Source of the DNA: a virus
IMG/VR virus record: IMGVR_UViG_3300030202_000729
Coordinates: 1 to 62,239 of that record
Length of the DNA stretch: 62,239 nucleotides
Direction: 5' to 3' (one strand)
This document shows positions 20,109 through 29,790 of the stretch, piece after piece. The notes beneath the pieces were generated by a model that was not told the DNA's origin, searched no databases, and was given only the letters and a program-made list of their open reading frames with translations. The first letter of the stretch is position 1; every line of letters begins with the position of its first letter. A program made the translations under genes and the position numbers.

Positions 20109-23100
20109 TATCGTAATGATTGTCGGAACTTGGTACCCGCAGCATACAAATATAACAAATTTGTGCTAGAGTTGTCGTTACTAAGTCTTACACCCAGGTA
20201 GTGATCAACAAAACGTCGTCTTTCGTGCCATAGTTTTTCAGTGTCTACGTACGCACTATTCACTACTCCTTCAGATGTAAACATAGGCTCAGTCTCAGAA
20301 GTAGTTACTATTTCTTGAGTTATCTGGCCAACCACGTTGGGAGTCCCTGTGTTTATGTAGCTGTTCGTAACAGCTGCTGTTCTAGAGAAATCTCTGAATG
20401 AGTTAATATACCAAAATTTATCTACAAGTCTGGCATTACTCAAATAATTAATATTTGTTTTAGTACTTGATATTTGAGTACTGTTGTACGTATAAAAGGA
20501 TGTGAAACCAGGTATAGTTCTTGTTTCATATTCTGTTACATACGTACCATCTTTCTTTACTACATCTGCCCAGTATGCAATACTGCTAAACACTTTGGAG
20601 TTAGCTGCGGCAGAGTTGTCTATAAATTCAAACTCGAATGGGTATGTTGTTCCGTAGAAACTACCAGGAGCTGCATTGTTGCTATGCTCCCACATTGTTG
20701 TAGTATCAAAGCTGTAGAAGTTTTCTGGAGTACTTGCATACATCTTAGGCAAGTAACTGTGTCTACTGCCCCAAGTTTCTAGTTCGGGGTAATAAGACAG
20801 TGTCCATCCTCCAGGAACAAAGTAATCTGAGTTATCAAAAGATGCAATGTCAACAGGATTACCAGCAGAGTCGTATATTACAAATACTAGAACTCCTGTG
20901 TAAATAACATCCTCAGCTGTAAAGTTATCTTGCAAAAACTCTTTATCTGGTCTAACGGTTTGTACAAGACCATCACTGACATAGGACAAGAATAAATCTG
21001 TAGGCAGCATCTCCTTCTTAGTCACAAGGATTCGTTTGTACTTAGGGTCATAACCTGAAGTAAATCCAAACGGGGTATCAGAGGTTGGTGCATCTAGCTG
21101 TATGTTAGTGTCCTCTAGATTAATTCCATACTGCTCTACTTGGTAAGGCATGTTTTCCCTGAACCAAGACTCCATTCCCATAGATATCTCCTTAACTCCT
21201 CCTTGGAACATGTAGCATTTAAAGTCTCTTTGAGAGACCCAGAACCTACCAAATGGAGTGCTAATACCAGACAAGATAGATTTAGTTCCACCATGCCCAA
21301 GAGCTGTTTCTAGAGCTTCTCCTGGATCTTGCGTAAAGATATTACCGCTACCCACAAATGCTGTAGCAGCACTAATCTGCAACTCTTCTTTACCTCTTGT
21401 CATAAACAGAGATCGTTCTGTGTGAAGAATCAACTGACCATTCTGCGTGTATATATCCCAGATATCTCCTCTGTTCTTAGGTATATCTCTGAAATCATTT
21501 GCCAAGAACTCTCTATACTTATCTCCAATGAACAGCCCAGTAGGCTTAGATCTTATTACTCTTGTAGCAAACTCGTATATGTTTTCATCTCCAGGCTTTC
21601 TCTTAGGATAAGCTCTAGCTACTTTCTTTTCATTTAGAAGAGAGTAATCATCATTGTATAGCAAGTTGTCTTGCTCTGTATGATCATTAGTAGGTGGATC
21701 AAAAAGAACTTCACTTGCTGTATCCCTGTCAAAGTATTTAACATCCACACCTTTCTCCTTGTCTTCCCCGTGTCTAAATCCAATGTTTATATCAGACTCA
21801 CAAAGGAATGAAAAAACTGTGCTTACTGGATCTACTGTTCCCTGCACAAAGTTATCACCGTTATCCAACAAAGACCGAGTAACTTTATTTCTGTCACCGG
21901 AAGTATTTACTACGTCTAGGTTCGCATTCTGATTACTAGATGTACCCCCAAACCACACGTTCATGTCGTTGGTTTTACCCCACCTTCCAGATGACAATGA
22001 TTGCTTGGTATTTCTTTCGTTAGGAATATCTCCCTGGAATCTTCTTCTAGTACCTTCTGCTAGATGGAAAGCATTCTTATTTTTAATACCACCACTTCCA
22101 GAAGTAGTAAGATCCCCCCCTAAACTAGCGCCATGTTCATTTCCTGGATCTCCTAGACCTGTAGATCCCCTAAAGAAGGTATGACCATAGCCTTGAGAAG
22201 TAGTTCTAAATCCATACCTAGTTATAAATGTATCACCTCCAAAGACAAATCCACTAGTGGCTGTACCATCATAGTAGTTATTAGTGTCTGGATTTGACAT
22301 ATCGTTAGAATCTAAATCAGTTACTATACCAGTATCTAGATCTACACTTTCTATTTCTTTGTAGTATCCTGTCCACACCAACTCTTGCCTATCTAATGGG
22401 TTAAATACATCTGTTTTTATTGCATTGATATTAACCATCCAAGACATAGGCAGGCCGTGGAATTGGTTATTAGGTTCTAGTCCATACCTAAGTCCTCTAA
22501 ACGCTTCAGCTGTAGCTGTATTAAGAGTATTTGGGAAGTTATCTACTGAATTTGCCTCTGCAAAGATATGAGAAGGTATTGTTGTTGTAGGTATTTTAGG
22601 GGCGTCTGGGAATAAGTAGTGATTATCCTCACTCCATTGTACTATGTCTTTTGAAAGCTTCTCCCAATTATCTTGGCTCATACCCTGCAAGAACCCATAA
22701 TCACCCCCGTCTGTATTGGATATGGATGCACGTACACCTTTAAGGTGAGGCAACCCACTAACCAATCCAATAGCTAATGAAGATTCTCCTCCTCTGTTAT
22801 AAAGGATAGAAGCTCCTTGGAAAGAAGAAGAGTCTGGGACTGTGTTGTTTACTTTACCACGTACGTATTTTTTACTGCCTGGATCAATTGCATACATCCA
22901 GAAGTTTTCACGTTGATAGTCACCTCCACTCCATGTCCAATCTCCTCTTATTGAAGTAAAAGAAAAAGAAGAAGCACCATCCCCAAACGCAGAGCCTTTA
23001 GTGCTGCCTCCTTTTATAACAGAAGGAGCTCCCATAGCAACTCCCGGAGGTAGATATCCAGAAGCTATGTTGACTTGGCCTTTAAAAGCTCTAACCATGA

Positions 23101-25990
23101 ACTCGTTGGCTCTAACATCGTTCGAATTATCTGCTATCTTTCTCTGCGAACCCCTCTTTCTTTTATTATCAGTTGCCTCAGTCTGACTAGAAAATCCATA
23201 AGGATTTGTTATATCCTCTGTCTGATCTATTACTTGATCTGTAATGTCATAGACTTCTCCATCTACATTAAAATTAGTAGTATTGCCAAGATCAGGATGT
23301 ACCCAACCTAATGAAGGGAAAGCTGTAACCCTAGTAGCAGTTCCATACTGTTTTCCTGAATCATACAGATTGCTGTTGTCTCCAAACAAACTATTTGTTC
23401 CATCTAAGTCTGCAGTCTTAGCATAAACGCCTGGCCCTCCTTGAAATGCTCTATAGAAAGTAGCATATTGACACGTTATGTGTGTAGCTGCTGTAAGGTC
23501 TGGCTTGTCTCTTAGTAGTTGGAAATCGTGAAATGTAAACACGGGGTCACCAACATATAAACCGTCTGCGGCTGAACCAGCTTGAGTATCTCTATATTCT
23601 TTTGCAGAGCTATAGACAGACATATGGTTGTCATCTGTATGAGTCAGCCCTCCATACAAGTAAAACCCATTCTTATAAGGGCCTTGCTTAGCAATCAACC
23701 TACTTTGTACATCTACAGATGCATATCTAGGTTGAGCAGGAATAGCCATACTTTGTCCGAGTATAGTCTTATCCTCTTGTTTTCTCTTAGCGTAGTACAC
23801 CTTATACCCCCTAACTTGAGATAGTATGGTTTTTGGTATACGAATATTATCTAACCTTACACCTAGAATTCTAGCCTTATCTCTGTTGACTATGTCCCTA
23901 GTTCGATAATCAGCCTGCAAGCCAGGTTTCTCTAGATCTGACCCCCCATCTTCTAGTGGGTTATCAATTAAATCTTGATTGCCTTTAAAACTATTATAAC
24001 CACTCCCGTCAGTCATTTCATCTGCAGTCTCCACAAAACTAAACTCACCTAGGTTAGATGGCATTTTATGGTGTCTAACATTTTGACCTCTAAGATCCTC
24101 TGTCGCACTTGTCTCACTTCCACTGGTAGAAACCCCTTCTGAATGAAAAACAGATTTATTTTTAAAGTCAAGATTAAACGGGTACTTTTCATTTTCGTTT
24201 TCCCAATACCCCATCTTACCTCCTGACAATGATTGCACCAATGGAGATAAGGATGTGTCTGCAAATTGATACACCTTAACTCCAGGACCATATATACCTG
24301 CAAGTTCAGAAGGATATGCTCCTTCAAATGCTCCCTCTATTCGTTGCCATTGCGAAGCATTGTTATTTATTGTAGCGTCTTCGCATATCTCAGTATCAAG
24401 ATCCGCTCGTCCAGAAACTCTAGCACCAAAGTCTGGACACACTGGAGCTCTACCAGGTATGTGGTAAGCGAATGTCTCAGACCCATCTTTGAGTATAAAC
24501 GAGATGTAAAAGGCATATACCTCCCCTCTTCTATAAGACTTGTGTTTCCAATTTAGTCTATAGTTTTTATGCCCCCTAGAAACTTTACCCCCAAGGTTGT
24601 AGTCATCTTGAAAAGAGCCTGAATCTGCTATAAAATCAGCTGAGGTTCCTAAGAGGGCATTACTAGTTTGGTGAACAAGGTGCTCTCTTAGTTGCTCAAA
24701 GAACGTTCGTCGTATAACTCCTTCAACTACACTAGCATCTTGTCTTGCTCCGTCGTTGTATGTTTCTATAGTGAAAGTTTGTTTTCTTGCATAAGTTTGA
24801 CCAATGGTTTTACCAAAAGCTTGAAGCATAGCTGCATATCCCTGGTTTAGAGAGTTTATGTTAAAAACTCGGTTGTCAAACTTAAGTACGGCTTTTTGGA
24901 TAGGCTCAATCTTAATCTCATTGGCAAACCTCTGATATCCTATATCCTTACGGCTACGTAGGTTAGCTAGGTATAGTCTATTGTCTAGCTGCGATAATGA
25001 TTTAGCTGTATCATACTTTACCTTATCTATCAAGATGTCCTCTACTGCAGCAGGAGTTGCATCTTCTAGTCCTGTATAGCTTACCTGTATTACACCACCA
25101 TTTGCAGTAAGTCTCTTAGTCCTTTCTAACTTTACGGCAGTAGTAGATCCTCCAACAGTCTTTATGATTGCAGGTTGTAGAAATGTATAGTTGTTATTTG
25201 TAAAACACTGTACATCGAATACAATAGATTTATTGGTAGGTGTACCAGCAGGTGCTCCTGTAACGGAGTCTACAGGCAACGCTTCCTCAAACTGGGGAAC
25301 TATGTACACTGCATTAGATACTACAAAGTAGTCAGTTTCTAGGAAGTTTTCATCTGAGTAAGCCAGTGCTAGTTGATATGCTCCTGTAGGCAACGCACCA
25401 CCTGCTTTTATATTTACCTGACTTATAATAGAATGTCTCCCAACCTCAGGAAATACATTCAACTTGTTTACATCAAAACTAAAGTCTGCATCGTACAGAA
25501 TCTCACTGTTGCCTTGAGTCTCTATGTGATCTACTTGTCTACTAACATTAAATGCTCTAGGAGGATTAAACGTAGGACCAGCTGCAATACTTTGAGCAAC
25601 AGAGGGTTCTGGTTGTATATGGTAGTTGTCTGTGAAGTATACTATAGTATCGTTCTTGGCATCTACACGAAACTCTCCTGTTATGGGGTACTCTTTTTGA
25701 AAGTTCATTGCAGCATTCCTGTATAGGACCTGCATAACATTACGTTTTGTAAATACCAAAATAATAGTAGACACATCAGCTACTAGAGCAAAAAGGAGTA
25801 TTTGGTTATCCAATAGGGTGATAGAACCAATTACGTCCATACCCACTCCCCCAATCATGCTGTTACCTTCTTCATTGGTAATAGCTCCCTTAGTATAGTA
25901 CAAGTTTGCATTCAATGCATCCCTGTAAGTATTGGGCGGCTGATCGACTCTACCAGAGTCCTTATGCATTCCTTTTACAAACTTCTTCAT
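20108..25990 (-). CDS. Tail muzzle / P22 gp10-like stabilisation protein
   Basis: 1960 residues. It opens MKKFVKGMHKDSGRVDQPPN, followed by a segment with Tyr-Arg-Asp-Ala and Asn-Leu-Tyr, the usual start of the large tail protein in Bacteroidota podoviruses. Many short beta-strand repeats follow. Near 1560-1700 are a stretch with QNGQLILHTERSLF and another with FGRFWVSQRDFKCYMFQGG, which look like propeller blades of P22 gp10-type proteins. Known: in crAss-like phages the protein of this size and start closes the end of the short tail (muzzle). It directly follows the ring-type gene with a 4-base ATGA overlap. The identification rests on the N-terminal pattern, length and order; the fold was not tested. 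Confidence 0.7.
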   Translation of the reverse strand: MKKFVKGMHKDSGRVDQPPNTYRDALNANLYYTKGAITNEEGNSMIGGVGMDVIGSITLLDNQILLFALVADVSTIILVFTKRNVMQVLYRNAAMNFQKEYPITGEFRVDAKNDTIVYFTDNYHIQPEPSVAQSIAAGPTFNPPRAFNVSRQVDHIETQGNSEILYDADFSFDVNKLNVFPEVGRHSIISQVNIKAGGALPTGAYQLALAYSDENFLETDYFVVSNAVYIVPQFEEALPVDSVTGAPAGTPTNKSIVFDVQCFTNNNYTFLQPAIIKTVGGSTTAVKLERTKRLTANGGVIQVSYTGLEDATPAAVEDILIDKVKYDTAKSLSQLDNRLYLANLRSRKDIGYQRFANEIKIEPIQKAVLKFDNRVFNINSLNQGYAAMLQAFGKTIGQTYARKQTFTIETYNDGARQDASVVEGVIRRTFFEQLREHLVHQTSNALLGTSADFIADSGSFQDDYNLGGKVSRGHKNYRLNWKHKSYRRGEVYAFYISFILKDGSETFAYHIPGRAPVCPDFGARVSGRADLDTEICEDATINNNASQWQRIEGAFEGAYPSELAGIYGPGVKVYQFADTSLSPLVQSLSGGKMGYWENENEKYPFNLDFKNKSVFHSEGVSTSGSETSATEDLRGQNVRHHKMPSNLGEFSFVETADEMTDGSGYNSFKGNQDLIDNPLEDGGSDLEKPGLQADYRTRDIVNRDKARILGVRLDNIRIPKTILSQVRGYKVYYAKRKQEDKTILGQSMAIPAQPRYASVDVQSRLIAKQGPYKNGFYLYGGLTHTDDNHMSVYSSAKEYRDTQAGSAADGLYVGDPVFTFHDFQLLRDKPDLTAATHITCQYATFYRAFQGGPGVYAKTADLDGTNSLFGDNSNLYDSGKQYGTATRVTAFPSLGWVHPDLGNTTNFNVDGEVYDITDQVIDQTEDITNPYGFSSQTEATDNKRKRGSQRKIADNSNDVRANEFMVRAFKGQVNIASGYLPPGVAMGAPSVIKGGSTKGSAFGDGASSFSFTSIRGDWTWSGGDYQRENFWMYAIDPGSKKYVRGKVNNTVPDSSSFQGASILYNRGGESSLAIGLVSGLPHLKGVRASISNTDGGDYGFLQGMSQDNWEKLSKDIVQWSEDNHYLFPDAPKIPTTTIPSHIFAEANSVDNFPNTLNTATAEAFRGLRYGLEPNNQFHGLPMSWMVNINAIKTDVFNPLDRQELVWTGYYKEIESVDLDTGIVTDLDSNDMSNPDTNNYYDGTATSGFVFGGDTFITRYGFRTTSQGYGHTFFRGSTGLGDPGNEHGASLGGDLTTSGSGGIKNKNAFHLAEGTRRRFQGDIPNERNTKQSLSSGRWGKTNDMNVWFGGTSSNQNANLDVVNTSGDRNKVTRSLLDNGDNFVQGTVDPVSTVFSFLCESDINIGFRHGEDKEKGVDVKYFDRDTASEVLFDPPTNDHTEQDNLLYNDDYSLLNEKKVARAYPKRKPGDENIYEFATRVIRSKPTGLFIGDKYREFLANDFRDIPKNRGDIWDIYTQNGQLILHTERSLFMTRGKEELQISAATAFVGSGNIFTQDPGEALETALGHGGTKSILSGISTPFGRFWVSQRDFKCYMFQGGVKEISMGMESWFRENMPYQVEQYGINLEDTNIQLDAPTSDTPFGFTSGYDPKYKRILVTKKEMLPTDLFLSYVSDGLVQTVRPDKEFLQDNFTAEDVIYTGVLVFVIYDSAGNPVDIASFDNSDYFVPGGWTLSYYPELETWGSRHSYLPKMYASTPENFYSFDTTTMWEHSNNAAPGSFYGTTYPFEFEFIDNSAAANSKVFSSIAYWADVVKKDGTYVTEYETRTIPGFTSFYTYNSTQISSTKTNINYLSNARLVDKFWYINSFRDFSRTAAVTNSYINTGTPNVVGQITQEIVTTSETEPMFTSEGVVNSAYVDTEKLWHERRRFVDHYLGVRLSNDNSSTNLLYLYAAGTKFRQSLR

Positions 25991-26988
25991 AGGATGTCAG
26001 TCTTTGTGTTCATAGTAGCAAAGTTTGGAGCTCTGTCAAGACTTTCTCTTTCTGCAAGATTCTCAAACCCATTTGCGTATCTATTGATATTGGGTACAAG
26101 CCTAACCCATTGATTCATCCAGTTCTCCATTCTTTCAATGTCTGGGTACACAGCTGCATTACGTGCTTGTGTGCAGTAGTACTTCCACTTGTTGTCAGCA
26201 AAGTCATATGCAATACCATTAGTAGTCTGCATACCTCCAAGCAACATCTTCTTGTATATGTACCAGAACATAGCTTCTTTGTAGCTAATGTCGTCTGGCA
26301 CTAGCGGGAAGCAATCTGCGTCTGTAGGCATAGCCTTGTAAGACAGACATACTTTACCCTCTGCAAATGAAGTCTTGATTCTATCTGCTTCTACCAAGTA
26401 GCACTCTGATGAAGCATGGTAATTCTGTGTACAGTCTTCACAGTGTATTGCCTCTGGAAAATTACCTGTGCAATATCTAAGTGGCTGCAGGTTACCTGTG
26501 CTAGGAGACATGTATTGATTGTACAACACGTAGGAGTTTGCTAACAACTTGTTAAGCGTTTGGTCTGAGGTCTTATTCAACGTATCGAGATCAACCAAAG
26601 TCGCCTTAGCCAATGAGCTACTTATAGTACCATCTGCAAGTTTATTAAGTGTAGCAGAGATAAAATCCTTACTAAACTTGTACGTGCTAGACAGATCTTG
26701 AATATCTTTATTGACTTGATTTATCTGACTAGACACACTAACAGCATCTTGTGACTCATTTATAGACACCTGATTAATGTAGTATAGATCTGCAGGCAAA
26801 GGTCCTTTATGGTCCTTAATGTCAACTATACACGTTCTAGACTCTAGCTGTGCACTAGCCCCTATATGTTCAAGAGCTTCACCAATCCATTCTATTCCGT
26901 CATCAAGCCAGTCAGCGCCCTCAGGATTGAGGTCACGCATAACCTTTCTTAGTATTACTTGTGCGGATGTTGTTTTATATATTGCCAT
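25987..26988 (-). CDS. Tail tubular/ring protein (P22 gp4-like position)
   Basis: 333 residues, starting MAIYKTTSAQVILRKVMRDL and followed by a helix with DWLDDGIEWIGEAL; this opening is typical of the adaptor/ring protein next to the muzzle in Bacteroidota podoviruses. The middle has a cysteine-rich patch (HCEDCTQNY, then SECYLV) and a strand rich in Tyr before PLVPDDISYKEAMFWYIYKK. The C-terminus is helical with many Trp, Arg and Asn. It overlaps the preceding 160-residue gene by 14 bases and the muzzle gene by 4. Probably one of the ring proteins between portal and muzzle. The function is inferred from order and opening motif. Confidence 0.65.
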   Translation of the reverse strand: MAIYKTTSAQVILRKVMRDLNPEGADWLDDGIEWIGEALEHIGASAQLESRTCIVDIKDHKGPLPADLYYINQVSINESQDAVSVSSQINQVNKDIQDLSSTYKFSKDFISATLNKLADGTISSSLAKATLVDLDTLNKTSDQTLNKLLANSYVLYNQYMSPSTGNLQPLRYCTGNFPEAIHCEDCTQNYHASSECYLVEADRIKTSFAEGKVCLSYKAMPTDADCFPLVPDDISYKEAMFWYIYKKMLLGGMQTTNGIAYDFADNKWKYYCTQARNAAVYPDIERMENWMNQWVRLVPNINRYANGFENLAERESLDRAPNFATMNTKTDIL

Positions 26989-27457
26989 GCTTCTTAAATC
27001 TTAGGTATGCTAGCTCATCTTCTTTGAGCAGCTTGGTTAGCTTCTCTTTGTTCCCCTTTATGCCTCTGGTGGGGGTAAACCTATAGGCAGTCTTATTAGG
27101 TATTCTACACTTAGACTTCTGCCAATAGTACTTACAATACCAAGGATCTGTGTAGTAAATAAACCACTTAGATCCTTTTCCAGTCTCAACGTCATATAAG
27201 TCCTCACCTTGAGCTATAAGCTCTTGTTTGTACTTATTACTTTCCCACCAATCAATAGTGGGCTTTGTAGGATTTCTTTCTATTCTGTGTATAGACACAG
27301 ACGAAAGATTGTTTCCCATCTTAAACTCCTTGCCCTCTAACATTTCTTCAACCACTAACATGTTGAATTCCTCACAGAGCTGTTTGAATAAACTAGACTC
27401 TATGGGGTCTTCAACATGTTCTTTGTAGTCTTTATAAATGTTCTTAAGTGTATGCAC
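26975..27457 (-). CDS. Conserved-type phage protein of unknown function, GTG start
   Basis: 160 residues. The frame begins at a GTG immediately after the TAA of the upstream 55-residue gene; no in-frame ATG occurs until residue 33, so the GTG is the likely start. The core contains MLEGKEFKMGNNLSSVSIHR, then KPTIDWWESN, and aromatic strands (WFIYYTDPWYCKYYW) ending in a basic tail. This pattern recurs in Bacteroidota phages next to ring-protein genes, but I know no function. The many aromatic residues and the place between ring genes suggest a virion or assembly protein. Confidence 0.6.
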   Translation of the reverse strand: MHTLKNIYKDYKEHVEDPIESSLFKQLCEEFNMLVVEEMLEGKEFKMGNNLSSVSIHRIERNPTKPTIDWWESNKYKQELIAQGEDLYDVETGKGSKWFIYYTDPWYCKYYWQKSKCRIPNKTAYRFTPTRGIKGNKEKLTKLLKEDELAYLRFKKHGNI

Positions 27458-27625
27458 TTATTTCTTTTTACTCTTACCGTAGTTGTCGATACCAACTTTA
27501 CGACACTTTACAAGTCTACCAGAAGCGTAAGCTGAGGGCCATACTTTGGCAGACGCTTTTACTCTATGATAGCAAGCATCTTTTTTAGCACCTCCAGATT
27601 TATAGTCAAGTTTGGGATATTTCAT
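27458..27625 (-). CDS. Small basic protein (55 aa) of a phage-borne family
   Basis: A 55-residue frame: ATG at 27623-27625, TAA at 27458-27460. It contains KKDACYHRVKASAKVWPSAY, then ASGRLVKCRK, and ends GKSKKK. The pattern (Cys, Lys-rich, KVWPSAYASG, Cys-Arg-Lys) is one I recognise from small proteins of phages and algal viruses; the function is unknown. The upstream bases match the A/T-rich start element of the capsid gene (AATAATCATG). It abuts the next gene with no spacing. Likely DNA-associated or structural, by charge only. Confidence 0.65.
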   Translation of the reverse strand: MKYPKLDYKSGGAKKDACYHRVKASAKVWPSAYASGRLVKCRKVGIDNYGKSKKK

Positions 27626-27627
27626 GA

Positions 27628-29151
27628 TTATTTCTTTTTACGACCAGCTGCTCTCATTGTCTTCTTACCTCCATACATCTTCTTCTTTGCTTTCTTCTTA
27701 GGAGAGAAGCCGTATCTAGCTGCTGCACTTGCATCTGGTTGAGGTTGCTCTTGTCCTCCCATGGGGTTAGAGTTACCAAATGCTCCGCCCTTAAAGCCTT
27801 GCATAGCACCTTGGATACCACCGCCTCCCATAGCACCTTTAACAGCTCCAGCTGCTCTACCAAGCATTCCACCACCAAGTGCTCCTTTAGCAGCACCCAT
27901 GAGCTTCTTACCAAATCCTCCTTCAGCTCCTTTAGCTCCAGCAATAGCTCCTGCTATCTTTCCAAGTCCAAACTGAGCTTTCTTCTTATGGTCGTACCCT
28001 TTCTTCTTAAGACTTAGGTGCTTTTCATAAGTATTTGCTTTTATACCTTTCCCTGTCTTAGGGTCATACATCATATGAGGTTTAAAGTCTTTGGCACCTC
28101 CAGCTCTCTTGTAGCCCATCTTGTTACGGACATTAGTAGAAAGCTTACTCAAGCCCTTACCCTTGCTGCCTTCTGGTACGTCCTTAAGTCCACCAGCTGT
28201 CATTTTACGAGCATCTTTAAGCTTCTGCTTAGCGCTTTTAATTTTATCTCTTTTTACACCACGTGCAGCTTTCTTGTTTTGTCTTTTAGCCCTTCTATCT
28301 GGAGTGGCTGATGGTGCAGGAGTAGATTTTAAATCAGCAATCTTATCTTTTTCTCTTTGTACTCCTCCCATTCCTGATCCTGCTCCTGTATTAGCTCTAG
28401 GTGTAGATTTAGGTTTTGGAGCTGGTGCTGTCTTCTTAGTTTGAAGTCCAGGTCTTTTTACTCCTGAATCAACTGGTCCTGCTTTTTTTGCTTCAACCTT
28501 TTTCATAGATTCGTCTCGTCGTGGTCCTTTTCCATAAGCAGCATTAATTTGATTCTGGACACGATTGTACTCAGATGTACCTTTCTCCAGATTCTTTCTA
28601 CGGCTAATTAGTTTATCCAAATTAGGATTCTTCTTTTTAGCTTTTTCATAAGGACTCAGCTCCTTCTTTGCAGGTCCGGGCATATTACTAAGCTCATCAA
28701 GCTTTTGATTTACTTTTTTAGAATCAGTATTACTTCCGCTCTTCCCCGTTCTATTTGCTCCAGTACCTTGTGGGGTATTTTGCTTTTCTTCTCTAGATGG
28801 ACCTCTTCTGTCTGCTGTTGCTGCATCTTTACTTTTCTTTTGGTCCGCTTTAAATTTAGCTCGTTTTGTAGCTTGTAATGTATACGCACTATCTGCTTTC
28901 ATATATTCTGCAGATCCTTGTATTACAACTTTACCACTAGGAAGCATATATGCGGGTACACCTCCTTTACGAATTTTACCAATTAAGCCTGCTTTTTGTC
29001 CTGGAGTTTTCTTTCCAGCGTCTTGCATCTTTTTAGAAGGCCCACCAAACATGAGTTCTTTAGAGGGCTCCATGTAGCTGCCCCCCATACCCATTTTCTT
29101 TTTACCTGCGGCTCTCATGGTTTTTTTGCCGCCGTACATTTTCTTTTTCAT
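27628..29151 (-). CDS. Lys/Gly-rich basic protein with duplicated terminal peptide
   Basis: 507 residues, strongly basic and low in complexity. The first residues include KKMYGGKKTMRAAG, and the same 14 residues return near the C-terminus before RKKK. The middle is Lys/Pro/Ala-rich and apparently disordered. Near 395-465 is a Gly/Ala/Met-rich hydrophobic part (GKIAGAIAGAKGAEGGFG). No enzyme motif is visible. It follows the 75-residue Cys-rich gene with an ATGA overlap. Charge and disorder suggest binding to packaged DNA, a histone-like internal protein, but this is inference; the Gly-rich part could also act at membranes. Confidence 0.55.
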   Translation of the reverse strand: MKKKMYGGKKTMRAAGKKKMGMGGSYMEPSKELMFGGPSKKMQDAGKKTPGQKAGLIGKIRKGGVPAYMLPSGKVVIQGSAEYMKADSAYTLQATKRAKFKADQKKSKDAATADRRGPSREEKQNTPQGTGANRTGKSGSNTDSKKVNQKLDELSNMPGPAKKELSPYEKAKKKNPNLDKLISRRKNLEKGTSEYNRVQNQINAAYGKGPRRDESMKKVEAKKAGPVDSGVKRPGLQTKKTAPAPKPKSTPRANTGAGSGMGGVQREKDKIADLKSTPAPSATPDRRAKRQNKKAARGVKRDKIKSAKQKLKDARKMTAGGLKDVPEGSKGKGLSKLSTNVRNKMGYKRAGGAKDFKPHMMYDPKTGKGIKANTYEKHLSLKKKGYDHKKKAQFGLGKIAGAIAGAKGAEGGFGKKLMGAAKGALGGGMLGRAAGAVKGAMGGGGIQGAMQGFKGGAFGNSNPMGGQEQPQPDASAAARYGFSPKKKAKKKMYGGKKTMRAAGRKKK

Positions 29152-29375
29152 GATTTTTTATTTTTCCAAGATACCCGTTTACTTGATTGTTTTTTACGCA
29201 TACCTGATCTGGTACATGCGCTGAGTGTTGGACGACAAGCCGGGTATCCCGTCTTCCTTTTCTCGGATGTAGATTTTCTACCACAGGGCACAAATTTACC
29301 AGCGGCTTTGGATGCTTTACAATCCACCCAGCCCCTTCCAGAGTTTTGTTTAAACCAACTGCGTAGGTTAGACAT
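29148..29375 (-). CDS. Small Cys-rich basic phage protein (75 aa)
   Basis: Start chosen at the ATG (29373-29375), giving MSNLRSWFKQNSGRGWVDCK; a TTG 12 codons upstream lies inside the previous gene and is less likely. The ATG overlaps the previous stop (TAATG), a usual coupling here. The pattern WFK...GWVDCK...GKFVPCGRK...YPACRPT is a widespread small family in phages and large DNA viruses, possibly metal-binding through its four Cys; the function is unknown. The tail is basic (SSKRVSWKNKKS). Confidence 0.65.
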   Translation of the reverse strand: MSNLRSWFKQNSGRGWVDCKASKAAGKFVPCGRKSTSEKRKTGYPACRPTLSACTRSGMRKKQSSKRVSWKNKKS

Positions 29376-29743
29376 TATCCTTTTGCCCAGTATCCATACT
29401 CTATGATACAAGAAGATGTATCAGCTCTTGCTTCTACCCCTGCCCCATCGTTTACAGGAAAGAATGCAAACTCTCCTGGACCAAGTCTAGCATACTGTAC
29501 ACTAGCAGTGGTTTGAAGAATGATAAAGTTAGTAGAGTCTAGATTCTTTGCATAAAAATAAAATACTCCGCTAACTGCCTCATCCAAAATTTCTTGGTTA
29601 TCAGAGGTTGTTATTGTTTCTCTTGAGAGTCCCTTTGAGGGTCCTGCTGCCGCAGTTGTAAGTATATCTGTAACAGATATGTTAAGTCTGTTTGACGAGA
29701 TGTCGGTTGATGACAGTGTCAAAGTTGCATTTAAAGTTGCCAT
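29375..29743 (-). CDS. Small beta-rich virion-type protein, paralogue of the 37,967 gene
   Basis: 122 residues, beginning MATLNATLTLSSTDISSN. Alternating hydrophobic and polar residues predict a beta-sandwich. The motif VFYFYAKN, then YARLGPGEFAFFPV, parallels the gene at 37,967-38,368 (LFVFVKN, then ARLKPNEYILLPW), so the two look paralogous. A promoter-like TACCTTTG lies 36 bases upstream. Such proteins are common in Bacteroidota phages and are probably capsid or tail decoration or fibre-tip proteins; this is inferred. Confidence 0.6.
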   Translation of the reverse strand: MATLNATLTLSSTDISSNRLNISVTDILTTAAAGPSKGLSRETITTSDNQEILDEAVSGVFYFYAKNLDSTNFIILQTTASVQYARLGPGEFAFFPVNDGAGVEARADTSSCIIEYGYWAKG

Positions 29744-29778
29744 TTTCGGTCTTTTTAATTAATGTTATTATTGTGATG

Positions 29779-29786
29779 CAAAGGTA
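29779..29786 (-). promoter_or_regulatory. Bacteroidota-type -7 element TACCTTTG
   Basis: The minus strand reads TACCTTTGC, matching the Bacteroidota -7 consensus TAnnTTTG. It lies in the only gap between the thioredoxin-like gene and the 122-residue gene, 36 bases before that ATG. No clear -33 TTTG is present, so strength is uncertain. Confidence 0.45.
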
Positions 29787-29790
29787 GTAA

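Noticed and set aside
27739-28444. Several plus-strand frames opposite the Lys/Gly-rich gene
   Set aside because: Low-complexity antisense products of repeated codons.
29376-29411. TTG start 12 codons upstream for the 75-residue gene
   Set aside because: The TAATG overlap start fits the family start and the local pattern of coupling.
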